64,000 bases of DNA from Isoetes taiwanensis (taxonomy: Eukaryota > Streptophyta > Lycopodiopsida > Isoetales > Isoetaceae): positions 293,190 through 357,189 of the forward strand of contig JAJEKV010000310.1 in assembly GCA_021234155.1 (NCBI GenBank). Reading direction: 5' to 3'. Below, piece by piece: positions 54,117-64,000 of the stretch. The notes under the pieces were generated by a model that was given only the letters and a program-made list of their open reading frames with translations, did not search any database and was not told the origin of the DNA. Both the position numbers and the translations under genes were made by a program. The number at the start of each line of letters is the position of its first letter. Position 1 is the first letter of the stretch.

Positions 54117-55789
54117 TGTGACATCCCCTACTCATATACGGTGCCCTCACCATATACAAACAGGAGTTCATCCCCCATACCAGCTCCATGCTAATCTGGG
54201 GGCCCTCCACATGACACCGCAACCGTGGACGGATTCCGGTGGGAAGAGTGGAAGGGTCATTGCGCCCGTCTCCCTCGGGGCCTACCTAGGCTGCCAGCGT
54301 AAACATACATGTCGATTAGCACATACATCAACATCATATGACCATCACGAAGGATGGTCCTCCACATATCTGCATAGACAAAGATCAAGACATCACATAG
54401 GGAATCCTACCCAAGGCTCGGACTCAAAGGGATGGCGGCGGCTTGGGTCTCAGTTCATTGCGGGCGGAGAAATTCATGGCAATGGATTTTGGCATATGAA
54501 CATGGCTTAAGGTTATCCCTCCATCCGCCCCTCCTGTGCACACTTTGCGAGTGGTCGAAAAAGTGTCGGGGGACTTTGTAGCCAGCCGGATGCATAGCCA
54601 AAGGGGCCTCCGGCTCATCCTCCCGGTTCGATGGGGCGGGTAGGGATCACTCCTCTCGAGATCTACATGCTGACTCAAGGTGACTAGAGGGCCACCGCGC
54701 GTATTTGAACCCTTTGGAAAGTGAACACCACTTCACGGTGTCGAGCCCATGCCTTGCCCACACGCGGTGGCAAGCCATTGGACCTAGTCACAATGATCCC
54801 CGTAGGCTTTACACACCCGAAGGGATGGATTCAAGAGTCGGGACATGAACCTCCTTCTCGGCCGATCGGCCCCTTCACCCACATCCGGTGTGGCTCTTGT
54901 GCACCGGCGAATCTACAAATTGTGCTAGAGAGGCTACTCTAGGAGCATCTACTACCAAGCTTGAAGTCTACCCCCCTTCCCAATACAAGGAGTTCATAGA
55001 GATACATCATACATATACTTCACGGAGAACTAAAGAACTAGATCTAATCTACATCATAGAGTTAGGTTCTTTAGTTAGAATCTACTATCTAGAGATCTAG
55101 AGGGCTGCTATGGGCAATTTAAGAGGCTAAACCTCTTGATTCGATGGCTGAAATGGGGTTTAGACTGCTAAATTGCCTAAATACCTGATCCTTGAGTTCC
55201 TCCTCGACTGAGCTCGCCCATCCTGGCTGAACGCTTGAATCAAGGGAAACTAGCGTTGCAATCCTCTGGGGCAAGAGTCACGGAGGCGGTTTTGGTTGTT
55301 GAGGCACCCAAAGCGAGTTCTAAAACCTAGAAGCGAAAATGGGCAAGTTAGGGTTCTCCTACTTAAATAGACAAGGGGTTGGCTAGGGTTTCCAATTATC
55401 CCCTTTAGGCATGTGGGATAATTGGGAAAAAGGGCCCACTTGCCTTTAAGGGCTAGGTGGCCAAATGTGCCCACATGGAAATAATGTGCACCCAAATGTG
55501 CTCACATGGAAATGTGTGCACATTAATGAATGTGTACATTGGAAAATGTGCACATTAATTGCACCTATGGGTATGGCCCACTTGGCATCAAGTGGCCACA
55601 TGGAAATGTGTGCCCACATTAATGTATGCGTTGGAAAATGTGCACATTAATACTAATGCACATTCTTAGCAAGTTGCCCCTAGGGGCTACCCTTAGCTAC
55701 GTTGCGTACCGTCGGTCGGGGTGGCGTAATGCGGCGTGGCGTGGCGATTACAATATCGTCACAGGAGCGTATCGCGGCCGAACGTCACA
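54117..55789 (-). repeat. Complete LTR, about 1.67 kb
   Basis: On the plus strand it starts TGTGACATCCCC and ends GAACGTCACA, giving perfect 6-base TGTGAC...GTCACA ends. Its left 150 bases recur at 63846-64000. A TATA-like TATTTAAG lies at 55369-55362 on the minus strand, so U3 is about 420 bases. Within U3, at 55468-55665, an imperfect direct repeat built on CACATGGAAATGTGTG and GGAAAATGTGCACATTAAT occurs twice, an enhancer-like layout. A polypurine tract adjoins the right end, so this should be the 3' LTR of a minus-strand element running rightwards out of the window. Confidence 0.75.
55468..55665. repeat. U3 direct repeats in the LTR
   Basis: Two imperfect units of about 95 bases containing CACATGGAAATGTGTG and GGAAAATGTGCACATTAAT, with the internal near-palindrome TGTGCACATTAAT. 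They lie upstream of the LTR TATA box on the minus strand. Confidence 0.7.
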
Positions 55790-55803
55790 TTCTCCCCACC
55801 TTG
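55790..55803 (-). promoter_or_regulatory. Polypurine tract of the LTR element
   Basis: The minus strand reads AAGGTGGGGAGAA immediately before the LTR start TGTGAC, the expected primer for plus-strand DNA synthesis in LTR retrotransposons. Confidence 0.65.
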
Positions 55804-55884
55804 AAATGATGCTGTCCGCAGCATCGTGGTTTCCCCACCTTGGAATCTTCCTAACCTGCAATCAACCTGATGCATACGATATAC

Positions 55885-56410
55885 TACTATAATACTTACA
55901 CATTTATTACGATTACCTTAAGATAATATTTTTAAATCATTATTACGCCATTACATTATCAAATAAGTTGTCAATTAAGTAGCTTCTACTAAAATAAGGT
56001 ACTTATTAGTTTCTATTATCACAACATTTAGTTTATCACAATTTAACACTTTCATATACAATTATTATTTAAGGTACTCTTCATTCCTTGCAACACATTC
56101 CAACAAAATTTGTGTTGCAGGTCTTCGCACCTTAAAATCCTGCATTAATTTTACAATATCTATAATTACATACTTACTATCTTAATTATTAGAATTACTC
56201 TAAGGTAATGTTTTAAGACATTACTATTTCGTTATCCTATTAACTTATCACATCATAACTTAATCCACGCAAAGGTAATTATTAACCTTACTTAATACAA
56301 CATTTAAGTTTATCAAAGTTTATCAATTTCATACAAAATTTACACTTCTAAGGTACCCTTCATCCCTTGCAACACATTATAACAAAATTTGTGTTGCAAG
56401 CCTTAAATAG
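55885..56410. repeat. Tandem pair, about 280-base unit
   Basis: Two units end in GGTAC(T/C)CTTCAT(T/C)CCTTGCAACACATT, then AACAAAATTTGTGTTGCA (about 56075-56122 and 56355-56402). They share earlier words such as TTACC(TTA)AGATAATATTTT / TCTAAGGTAATGTTTT. A partial third unit (CCCTAAGGTAATATTTATGAA) appears at about 57018. The array sits beside the 3' LTR. Confidence 0.65.
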
Positions 56411-59400
56411 TTCGACCTCCTTGCCCTCGGGTAGCTCTATTGGCTGCAGTCGACACTACCTATTATTAATTATTACAAAAATTTTGGTTATATGGTGACC
56501 ACTCCACCTATCTACATGGATGCATGGCTAATCTCAGTAGGAAGAGGGTGGATCTTCCATTATGGCCGTGGAGGCAGCGCCTATATGCCTATATGCGCTC
56601 ATGCCTACACCTCTAGTTGCCCAACGTGGAGGATATCCTTCATGGGGGGCGTGAAGGATAGATTCCTCCTATCAAAGCATATATGGGGCTAAAGGTGCCT
56701 TTCCTATCAATGCATTCCTTAATGACCTCTTTTTCTCGAGGTCATCTACTTCAAAGGGGGACAGTAGACTTTCTAATCTACCTTCCACTTTCGCCCGGTG
56801 AAACGCGGTCATGCCTACATTGACATTACACCACGCCCTAGAGATCACCGTAGTGGTCTCATCATCGGTAACAACGCATGCAATCCATACCAAGCATAGG
56901 TTGCATGCGCAGATTAATCTTAACTACACATGAAACTAATCTAAACACAAATCGACATGCCTGAGCCAATTTTTTTTTTTTTTTCTGGCTCCCTTAATGC
57001 ATGTGATTAACATAATTACCCTAAGGTAATATTTATGAATTAACATTATCATAGTATTGGATATATTACTTCCGATAGTACAATTAAATTTACTCTAAGC
57101 TTTGCAATATTTAACGACTTTTAGATCGCGATTATTTAAACAATAACCCTACTTGAGACCTATTGTTACATAGACAAGGTTTTAATTATCATACACAAGA
57201 ATTAGATGTGCTTCTTATTCTCTTCCTTGGGTCTGCAGACCCTTGGAAATATATCCTAAGATATACTTAAGTATATCCGAATTCTATTTTCTATCTATAT
57301 TTATAAGGACCCCGAGGTCATATAGCTATCCTTGGAAGGAATTAAGGCTACTTGAAGGATCAATTAACATGCTACCTCACATTATCGTTGTTATTTAACT
57401 TATTTCTCTATGATACATATACATGCAACAATTTCTATGCAAGTTATTAGGATCTATATTTAACTTATCAATAAGACACATTAAAGCTTATAATACATGC
57501 GCACACCTTACCTAAGGCTAGAACGCATTCACCCATTGAGCTGGCGTTGAGTACTTTGGAGATGACTTGGTCGTTGCATTGCTCCCATAGCTTGCCATAG
57601 TTTTGCTCCACTTCATTGGTGTAGTTAGCTACTACGTCAGTCTCGCACGTTGAAGGCCTCCTGAGCCTAAGGTATCTATCTATTTTACGCTCTATTCGCC
57701 CGGCCATTGCCGGGAGTGAACTCTATTCTGGTGGGTCGGTCAATTGATTACAAGTATGCGTTCAATCATAAGATTGAGCCCTCCCACTTTCTTCGAAAAG
57801 AAATTGGTCCTGCACCCCTTCAATGACGTTGTACACAACGTCATATCTATTCTCTCCCCTTAAGAGGTTATACGCTTCTTATTTCGCATGGGTTACCTAC
57901 TTAGTTAGAACAATTCTAAACCACAAGGTTTTGTCATCATGACAATTCCTTTTGTCTCAAAAGACTATTTGATTACTATAATTCTTATTTTAGATGTACC
58001 TTGCATGTACTATTATTTTATTATTCTAGAGATTCCCCCTTTCTTAGTTATTTAAACTCTTGGAATATTCCTACCAATCGAATTGATGTCATCGTAACAA
58101 GTTGGCGGACTTGTTAGATTACTTTTTTCTTTCAGTTGGATTATTCTTTGAGAGATACTAGATTTATACATGGTCAACAATTATCCTAGTAATGATTCCT
58201 TCTTAGTGAGGAGATCAATCTCACCAAGTGGTTTCAATACATTGGATGTCTGTTAACAATCGTGTATAATTATAGTTACTCCTATGCATTTCCTTCCCAA
58301 TCTTCACGCTTTAGCTCAATATTTGGGGCAATCCTTTCGGCGAGAATATCGGGAAATGCCTTCTAATCCCAATATGGATGTTACCATCCATACATTTAAC
58401 CTACTAGGCCCCGAAGTGGCCTTAGATCTTTGAGCTTGCTAGAAGCTCATCCGCTTCGTTACGCTTGAAGGAGCAAGGTAGCGTTCTTGAGTCGCTCGAT
58501 ACTTGAGTCTCCTTGCCCGGTGGCTGCTCTTTGAAGTAGAGGTTGGCGTTGTTGGCTAGGAGCCTCTCATTGCTGGTGGCTTTGATGGCGTAGTTGATCA
58601 CTTGAAATCTTCCATGCGGCCAAAAGCACTGAAGGTGGCGCCGTTGAAGAGATCTTTCATCTTGAACTCTTTGTCTTGGCGACTAAAGGGCGACTTCGAT
58701 TATATGATATTGTTTCTTCGACTCTATCGATGCCTCATCGTCGAGGTTGCCGAAGAGTGTTAAGCGATGTTGATTGCTTCACCACGCAGCTTGCATAACA
58801 TCTCTTCCTTTGATGCATTACGCTATGGGAGGGAAGGAATAACAAAGGGAACTATACATGCAAAACATATAGCTTACATAATTACAATTATACTACTAGA
58901 GCTATTAGGTCTTCCTTGTGCCTCCCTTGAGTTGCTTTACTCCTTGGCAATGTGTCATGGTGTTCCTCGGTGCAATGGTGTTGACGATCTATATCCTCCT
59001 ATTTGTCACGTCGGCTCATACCGGGGTAACTTGTTGAAATACTTGGGCCCTCAGACGTTTGGCCATTATGGCTACAACCGCTTTGCATCACATTCTAACT
59101 AAGGTGTGCTTGTCGTTGATGCTCCGACATTTGATGCCGCTTCTTGATCTGTTCTCGGGCAATAATTGTTCCCCCCTTCATGATACTTGAAGCTATTTGG
59201 AGGCGTCTCTTGAGGTCTTGTAGCGATTCCTTTGGCTATACTCCTCGGAGTTGTTCTCTTCTGCGTTGTTCTTTGAATCGTTCATCCTTGGGTTCACCAA
59301 GTTGCATGCAAGGCAGCGTGCAAGTCATATTTCGCCTCACCTAGTTGGTTCTCCATCGAGCTTCAAACTTCCTCGTTTGATCCCTCGATCGCATGGCTTG

Positions 59401-61045
59401 CGTTAACCGTTCCACGATTAACATCTTTGTCTTCTTACCTTGAGGTACCCTCTCGGTGGCTTTGATTGTAACTCTTGGTTTTGGTCCTCCTGTTGCCTCT
59501 AGGGGGCTCGTGGAAGAAGTACGGTTGCCGGCACTTCTCGACTTTCAGTTCTGTCCTTTGTCCCTCTATGCATATGGGTCTCTCTGGCAAGTAAAGCATC
59601 ATGGCTCTCCTCCTGCTGGCTATATTGTAAGGGATGATGGATCCTTATATCCTGCATCTTGACCCTTGAGTTGAAGAAGTACACGCCTTAGATATACTCT
59701 TGTCGTTGAATAGCTTGGCTATTATCTTGAACTCTCTTTTTGCGAAGGTGCTTGATTTGCTATCCTTTATTCGTTAAAGGTGTCGAATGCTTCTACCTTG
59801 GCGTTTGGCGTGCCACCCAGATATGGTCGGCTTCTTCTCTTCTAATTACTGGTAGAATTTTGTGAAGCCGTCACCTAGTTGTTGGAGGCATGTCTCCTCA
59901 TCGCGGTGCCTTTAGTAAGTGCATCTCCATCTAATACCGTGTCATAAGCGCATCACCCTATATTACCACAAGGTGGGATTATGGTCGTCGCGAGATGTTG
60001 CCTTCTTAGTTGGCTCGTTGATGTGGGGTGTTCCTCCTTCCATTGTTGAGGCCACTCATGTCATAAGTTAGTCAAGTCTTTGCCCTTTGCTACAAGAGGT
60101 AGTGTTGCGCCACGGCGATGTCACGAATGCGCGTTGATGATCTTGACATGATCGGTGTTGTCTCTTATTCTAACATTGGGTGGCGAACGGTCTTACGCTT
60201 TGAGGGCATTTCGAAGTGTTTGGAGTTGAAGGTTTGCTTGGCCTCTCGTCGTTTCTCCTAAAGTAGTTGCTCTTCCATTTTGATCTTGGGCTATAGTTGT
60301 GCCTCCCTTGCTTCCTCCTTTGGTGTCAGTGGAAGGAGCTTCTGATCTAAGCTAAATCAGTAAAACATGACTTTAAACCCATGTTTCTCCACTATATATG
60401 TGGACATCCTAGATATACAATAGACATATCGCATTTACATTGGGATTTTAATTCATTCACTTTTGCAAAACAACTTCGAAGATCTACCTAATTATTTATA
60501 CTCCTCTAGGTTTTCCCTTCCTCCTATCGCATTTGATTCTTGGTTTCTTTGCATCTTCTTCGATTCGGTTGACTCGGGATTCCTTGAGATCTGCTATTGT
60601 TGAGCTTTATGTCCGATCGGGCTGATCACCTCAAGGATTTGAAAAGTGTTGTCGATGTGATCCCTTGAAAAAGATGCTCCTCCTTGTTGTGTATGTTCGT
60701 CGAGGAATGCGGTTGCCATCCCCGTCCCTACATGCGGTGTGTTGTTGCAAGATTGCTGATTGCGGTGCCATTGATCGAGCTTGAGTAGGGTCACCCTGGT
60801 TTTGTTGCGATCGGGCATTCTTGAATGTCTTGAAGCTCGAGATCGTGGTCGGTGGCGAGGCATTGTCATTCCCCGCGGAGTTGAATTTCGAAAATCGCGA
60901 CTCATTTGCTTGGGCTTTGCTTCATTCGAGGTGGCTCTCGTGCACGGAAGTGTGGTCATTCCATTGCACTTACCGTAGCTCCTTCGGTAAGCCTTTCGTG
61001 ATTTCTACCTGGCGGCTGGATTAGGTCTCCTCCGTCCTTTGGGTC

Positions 61046-61834
61046 CTAACCATTCAGTGCACTCCTTGGCTGGCGTAGTAAAGTAATCCTTCCTTTGGTT
61101 TCTAGGTGTTCCCGGGTCGAATTCTGTTTGAGCAGAATATTCTCCTCCTTGGTCTTGCCCCTAGTGCCTCCAGTCGGAATGTTCCTTGATATCGTCTCCT
61201 CCCTCTCATGGTCTCCTACCTTTTGGAACCGATGAAAGTTCTCCTGCTGGTGCAAAAGGGAGCTCATCTTAGTCAGCCTTAGGTGCTGTGGTTGCCTAGC
61301 TTGGTTGCTCCTTTTGTTGACGTTGCGGCGAACAGCTGGGCCGCAAATTAGGTGGTAATCTTCCCTCCGGTTTCTATCGCTCTGTGTCACCATGAGGTTA
61401 TCTCCTCGACGGAAGATTATGCCCTCGGCCCTAGCTCGTGATGCTAACGCGACATCGATGCCTAACATCTTCCTGTACCTGTATTTTGTTGTCTCGCGTT
61501 CTTCCATTTGAAACTCATGTGCGTCGAGTTGGTGAAGGCGTTGAGATCCTCTTTCCGATGTGAGCTCGTGGGTGGTAGGGAGGTTGACATCTAGAACATT
61601 CTTGGTGCCGTTGGTTACCAATATTCTTCCCATTTGATGGAGATTGATGATAGGTCGGTGGTGTCCTGTTCTACTCGTTTGTCGGTTGAGGTGTTTGTCG
61701 TTGTGCTTCCCTCTCTTGGGTCTGCTTTTCGGTCTCCTCTTCTTATCTGTTTGTACATTGGCTGGGACCTTGATGTCTTCAAGAAGTTGCGCCTCTAAAC
61801 AAATGCGTGGCTCTGGCCTGTGCCGAGAAAGCAA
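61046..61834 (-). CDS. 262-codon basic ORF inside the LARD-like element
   Basis: The longest open frame of the element: very rich in Arg, Lys, Gln and His, with no membrane segment and no recognised domain. Words such as KKRRPKSRPKRGKH could be nucleic-acid binding. It might be a highly diverged gag-like or accessory ORF, or a chance frame in biased sequence. The companion frame 60594-60959 (121 codons, minus, ending GHKAQQ) has similar composition and could be a continuation after a break. Confidence 0.3.
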   Translation of the reverse strand: MLSRHRPEPRICLEAQLLEDIKVPANVQTDKKRRPKSRPKRGKHNDKHLNRQTSRTGHHRPIINLHQMGRILVTNGTKNVLDVNLPTTHELTSERGSQRLHQLDAHEFQMEERETTKYRYRKMLGIDVALASRARAEGIIFRRGDNLMVTQSDRNRREDYHLICGPAVRRNVNKRSNQARQPQHLRLTKMSSLLHQQENFHRFQKVGDHEREETISRNIPTGGTRGKTKEENILLKQNSTREHLETKGRITLLRQPRSALNG

Positions 61835-62559
61835 CTCTCGTATATCCTAGAGTCTAAGGGTCTACTTGAAGGGCTCTCCTACCTTTTTGGGCTCTATAAG
61901 CAAGCAAGATGGCTCGAGCAGCATTATTGGAGACATCTCTTTAATCTACAAGTCTATGGACATTAGGCCGTGTGGTATGGCATGAAATGAGGGTTTGTTT
62001 TGCAAAGCCCTCATGGTGTTTGAGGTATACTCTAAGGTCCTAGCAAAGTTGGTTTGGGGGTCCAATCTCTACACATGGAATGACTTGGGCAGCTCTAGGC
62101 TCTAGCTCCTTTCTAGGTATCCTGGCAATAGGGAGTGTCAATGTGGCGGCTATATAAGTCAAACTCTATTAGAAGGACACAGAATTAGGTCAAGGTTTAT
62201 GCCTTTGGCTCGAGCAGAGGTGGTGTACCAACAGTTGGACTTGGGTTGCTATGCTAAGGTCTAGATGACTATAACAAAGGGGTGTTCCTGAGCACTTCTA
62301 CCTAGGAGTAAGGCATCAGCTTCGAGCCGAGATCAATACTTGCGAGCTACTAATGGGGTATGCTTCTATTTACAACAAACCACAGTTTGGGAAAACAATT
62401 CAAGGGTTTGAGCAATTTTGGTCATTTTGAGATGGGGTTTGACATTTCCATCCTAATTTGAGGTCATAAATGGATTCTAGGCTGTCTAACGGTCCTAACG
62501 CCCAACAAATTTCGAGGCGATTTGGGCTCTGTAGCTCAAGTTATGGGGTTTGAAAAATT

Positions 62560-63655
62560 GGGCGTCTCTAAGAGTGCGAGGGGTGTTGGGTTGGGACCTA
62601 AGTGGCCTGCAGGCACTCTTGGAGTCATTGGCCTATCTGCCTAATGGATGCCAAGAATCCGCTGGGAGGGGTAAATTCCTATTAGTTTTTCTTCCTAAAT
62701 GCAAGTTTCTTTTGTTTATTACTACGTTTGGAGCAAGTAGGGCTAATCAAGGCCCAGATTGGTGGATGACTCTAAGAGTCTTGAGGAGGGGTTAGGTTGG
62801 GGGACTAACTATAACAAAGACTCTTGAAATCGTTGGTCAAAATATGCATTTGCTCAGATCGTACCTAATGAATACACATTTTTAAGCGACTATATATCTT
62901 TATTATTGGAAATTTTTCATACATCACATATAAACACATTAGTTACAAAAAGCAGCTTGTGTTCTATTTATCTCGTCTCTTGATGTACTTCATGATCTCA
63001 TATCTCGGTGTCTTTTTAGTGGGCGTGCGCCAATGAGTCTTCAAGTGTTGCCACGACCTCCATCTACGCCTTGCTTAATTTCTTGGTTTGTTGATGAAAT
63101 CCTCCATATCTCGAATCGAAGCTAGGTCTTCTTCAACTATTTTCTCTCGAACCCCTCTAAGCATGCGGCGAGGAGGATATTAGGGTCCCGGAACCTAACT
63201 ATGCTGGCGCACCCTTAGAAGGTGTTGTCCCCCTTTCGCTCTAAACTTATCCCCTTTACACAATTTAACATCGTTTCCCACTAATTTAATCATTATAAAC
63301 AAGATTCTATTATTACCTTTACCATTTGAGTAAGTTATGATCAATTTTTGAGGTCACTTTTAGGGATGACTCTAAGAGTGCAAGAGGAGGGGGTTAGGTC
63401 GGGACCTAACTATACTCTGGCGCACTCTTGGAGTCATTGTTTCAAAAGTGACTTGTATAATGTTTTTCGATGTTTTTAACATATAATTCTAGCTATTTCG
63501 AGCTTTTTTGATTGGGATTTCATCTTTTATTTTACCATTTGGAGTTCCTAAGGCCAAGTTCTAGGGGTTCATATGGGGTGACTACTCTAAGAGTCTTGAG
63601 AGGGCCATTAGGTCTGAACCTAACATGCTCTGGCGCACTCTTGGAATCATTACCA
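62560..63655 (-). repeat. Nested-hairpin repeat in the element leader, about five units
   Basis: Units at about 62563-62634, 62763-62835, 63170-63225 (partial), 63366-63440 and 63574-63652. Each has the outer stem ACTCTAAGAGT(G/C) paired with (G/C)ACTCTTGGAGT and the inner stem GGTTAGGTC paired with GACCTAAC. The outer flank GGATGACTCTAAGAGT and the closing GGAGTCATT recur too. They lie within about 1.3 kb of the PBS-like site, in what would be the RNA leader. The remaining sequence between units is AT-rich and not repeated. Confidence 0.75.
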
Positions 63656-63830
63656 AGAGTGCCTGAAATTTAGTAGGATCTCTTAAGTGTCTATGTTCTC
63701 TAATTATCCTAATCTTAGATAATTACTAGCTCCACCTCAGAAAAAAATTTCCCGCCACTCGAGGTTTGAGGATCCTAATGGGTTAGTACTATCGAGTATA
63801 TAGGTCGCTTTGCTCTGGTCTCCAGAACAT

Positions 63831-63845
63831 TGTTTCCGACACCAC
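63831..63845 (-). promoter_or_regulatory. Primer-binding-site-like sequence
   Basis: The minus strand reads TGGTGTCGGAAAC one base after the LTR end. It resembles the common plant initiator-Met PBS TGGTATCAGAGC, matching at TGGT-TC-GA. Its position directly inside the right LTR fixes the element on the minus strand. Confidence 0.5.
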
Positions 63846-64000
63846 TGCGACGTCCCCCTACCTATACGGTGCCTCACCATATAAATGAGTTCATCCCATG
63901 CTCCATGCCACAAAAGGCCTCCACATGACACCGCAAACTGACGGGGTTCCAGTAAAGAGTGGGGGGCACATTGCGCCTGCCTCCCTCGTGTGGCCTACCT
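63846..64000 (-). repeat. Partial 5' LTR, cut by the window end
   Basis: TGCGACGTCCCCCTACCTAT, GGTGCCTCACCATATA, GGCCTCCACATGACACCGCA and GTGGGGGGCACATTGCGCC follow the same order as 54117-54290, with many small indels. Confidence 0.8.

Larger units (their letters stand above)
55790..63845 (-). mobile_element. Internal region of a large non-autonomous (LARD-like) LTR element
   Basis: Bounded by a polypurine tract at 55790 and a PBS-like site at 63831-63845, with LTR sequence on both sides. No gag, protease, RT, RNase H or integrase words were found in 8 kb, so the element is probably mobilised in trans. Coding-like minus-strand stretches exist (56672-56893, 57468-57707, about 58440-58680 with LLANNANLYFKEQPPGKETQ, 60594-60959 and 61046-61834), but none has a recognised domain. 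The full element would be about 11.4 kb if the right LTR equals the left. Most of the internal sequence is low-complexity or repetitive. Confidence 0.6.

Noticed and set aside
54117-55789. This LTR as the 5' LTR of the gypsy element at 49.4-53.9 kb
   Set aside because: No PBS-like sequence lies on the gypsy side, whereas a polypurine tract adjoins the other side and a PBS-like site lies at the matching LTR start at 63846. Not fully excluded.
61046-61834. Gag of the large LTR element
   Set aside because: No capsid or zinc-knuckle motif; a basic composition alone is not enough.

Overview
This window looks like repeat-rich nuclear DNA of a land plant. It is AT-rich and carries intron-bearing gene remnants with GT/AG junctions. 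It holds a nepenthesin-type aspartic protease and plant-type transposable elements: Ty3/gypsy, MULE/FAR1-like, PIF/Harbinger, LINE and a DUF7869-type transposase-like gene. Long (CT)n microsatellites and many MITE-like fold-backs are also present. The species cannot be named from sequence alone. A fern, lycophyte or other large-genome plant would fit, but that is inference. There is no bacterial-style operon and no convincing tRNA, rRNA or CRISPR locus.

Layout. 0.6-2.4 kb holds a broken multi-exon transposon-like gene. Two minisatellites (2.5-3.4 kb), an unidentified decayed gene (3.8-5.74 kb, minus) and a short-chain dehydrogenase fragment (about 6.3 kb, minus) follow. 8-10 kb has weak exon-like stretches. 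10.8-13.7 kb (minus) is a DUF7869 transposase-like gene whose predicted intron holds six 14-bp palindromes at an exact 41-bp period; a related array lies upstream at 14.7-14.9 kb. 15.0-24.2 kb (copy A) and 29.1-39.2 kb (copy B) are two copies of one segmental duplication containing a gypsy gag-protease remnant, a MULE/FAR1-like transposase pseudogene and a second pseudogene. The only long undamaged gene, the aspartic protease (25.2-26.6 kb), lies between them, and a broken copy of its 5' end sits inside copy B.

The right half is a mosaic of elements. There are (CT)n-linked fold-back modules (39.4-44.7 kb), a dead LINE (42.3-44.5 kb), a dead PIF/Harbinger transposase with a Myb/SANT-like partner (45.2-49.3 kb) and a 321-bp MITE with perfect 22-bp inverted ends. 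A degraded minus-strand Ty3/gypsy element covers 49.4-53.9 kb. From 54.1 kb to beyond the window end lies a large minus-strand LTR element with a complete 3' LTR, a polypurine tract, a PBS-like site and a partial 5' LTR. It encodes no recognisable pol, so it resembles a non-autonomous LARD-type element. Its leader next to the PBS carries a nested hairpin repeated about five times.

Apart from the protease, nearly all coding matter is broken by 1-2 base indels. This reflects transposon decay, assembly error, or both. The most unusual structures are the 41-bp-period palindrome arrays, the repeated leader hairpins, and the fold-back modules whose stems keep pairing while their sequence changes.
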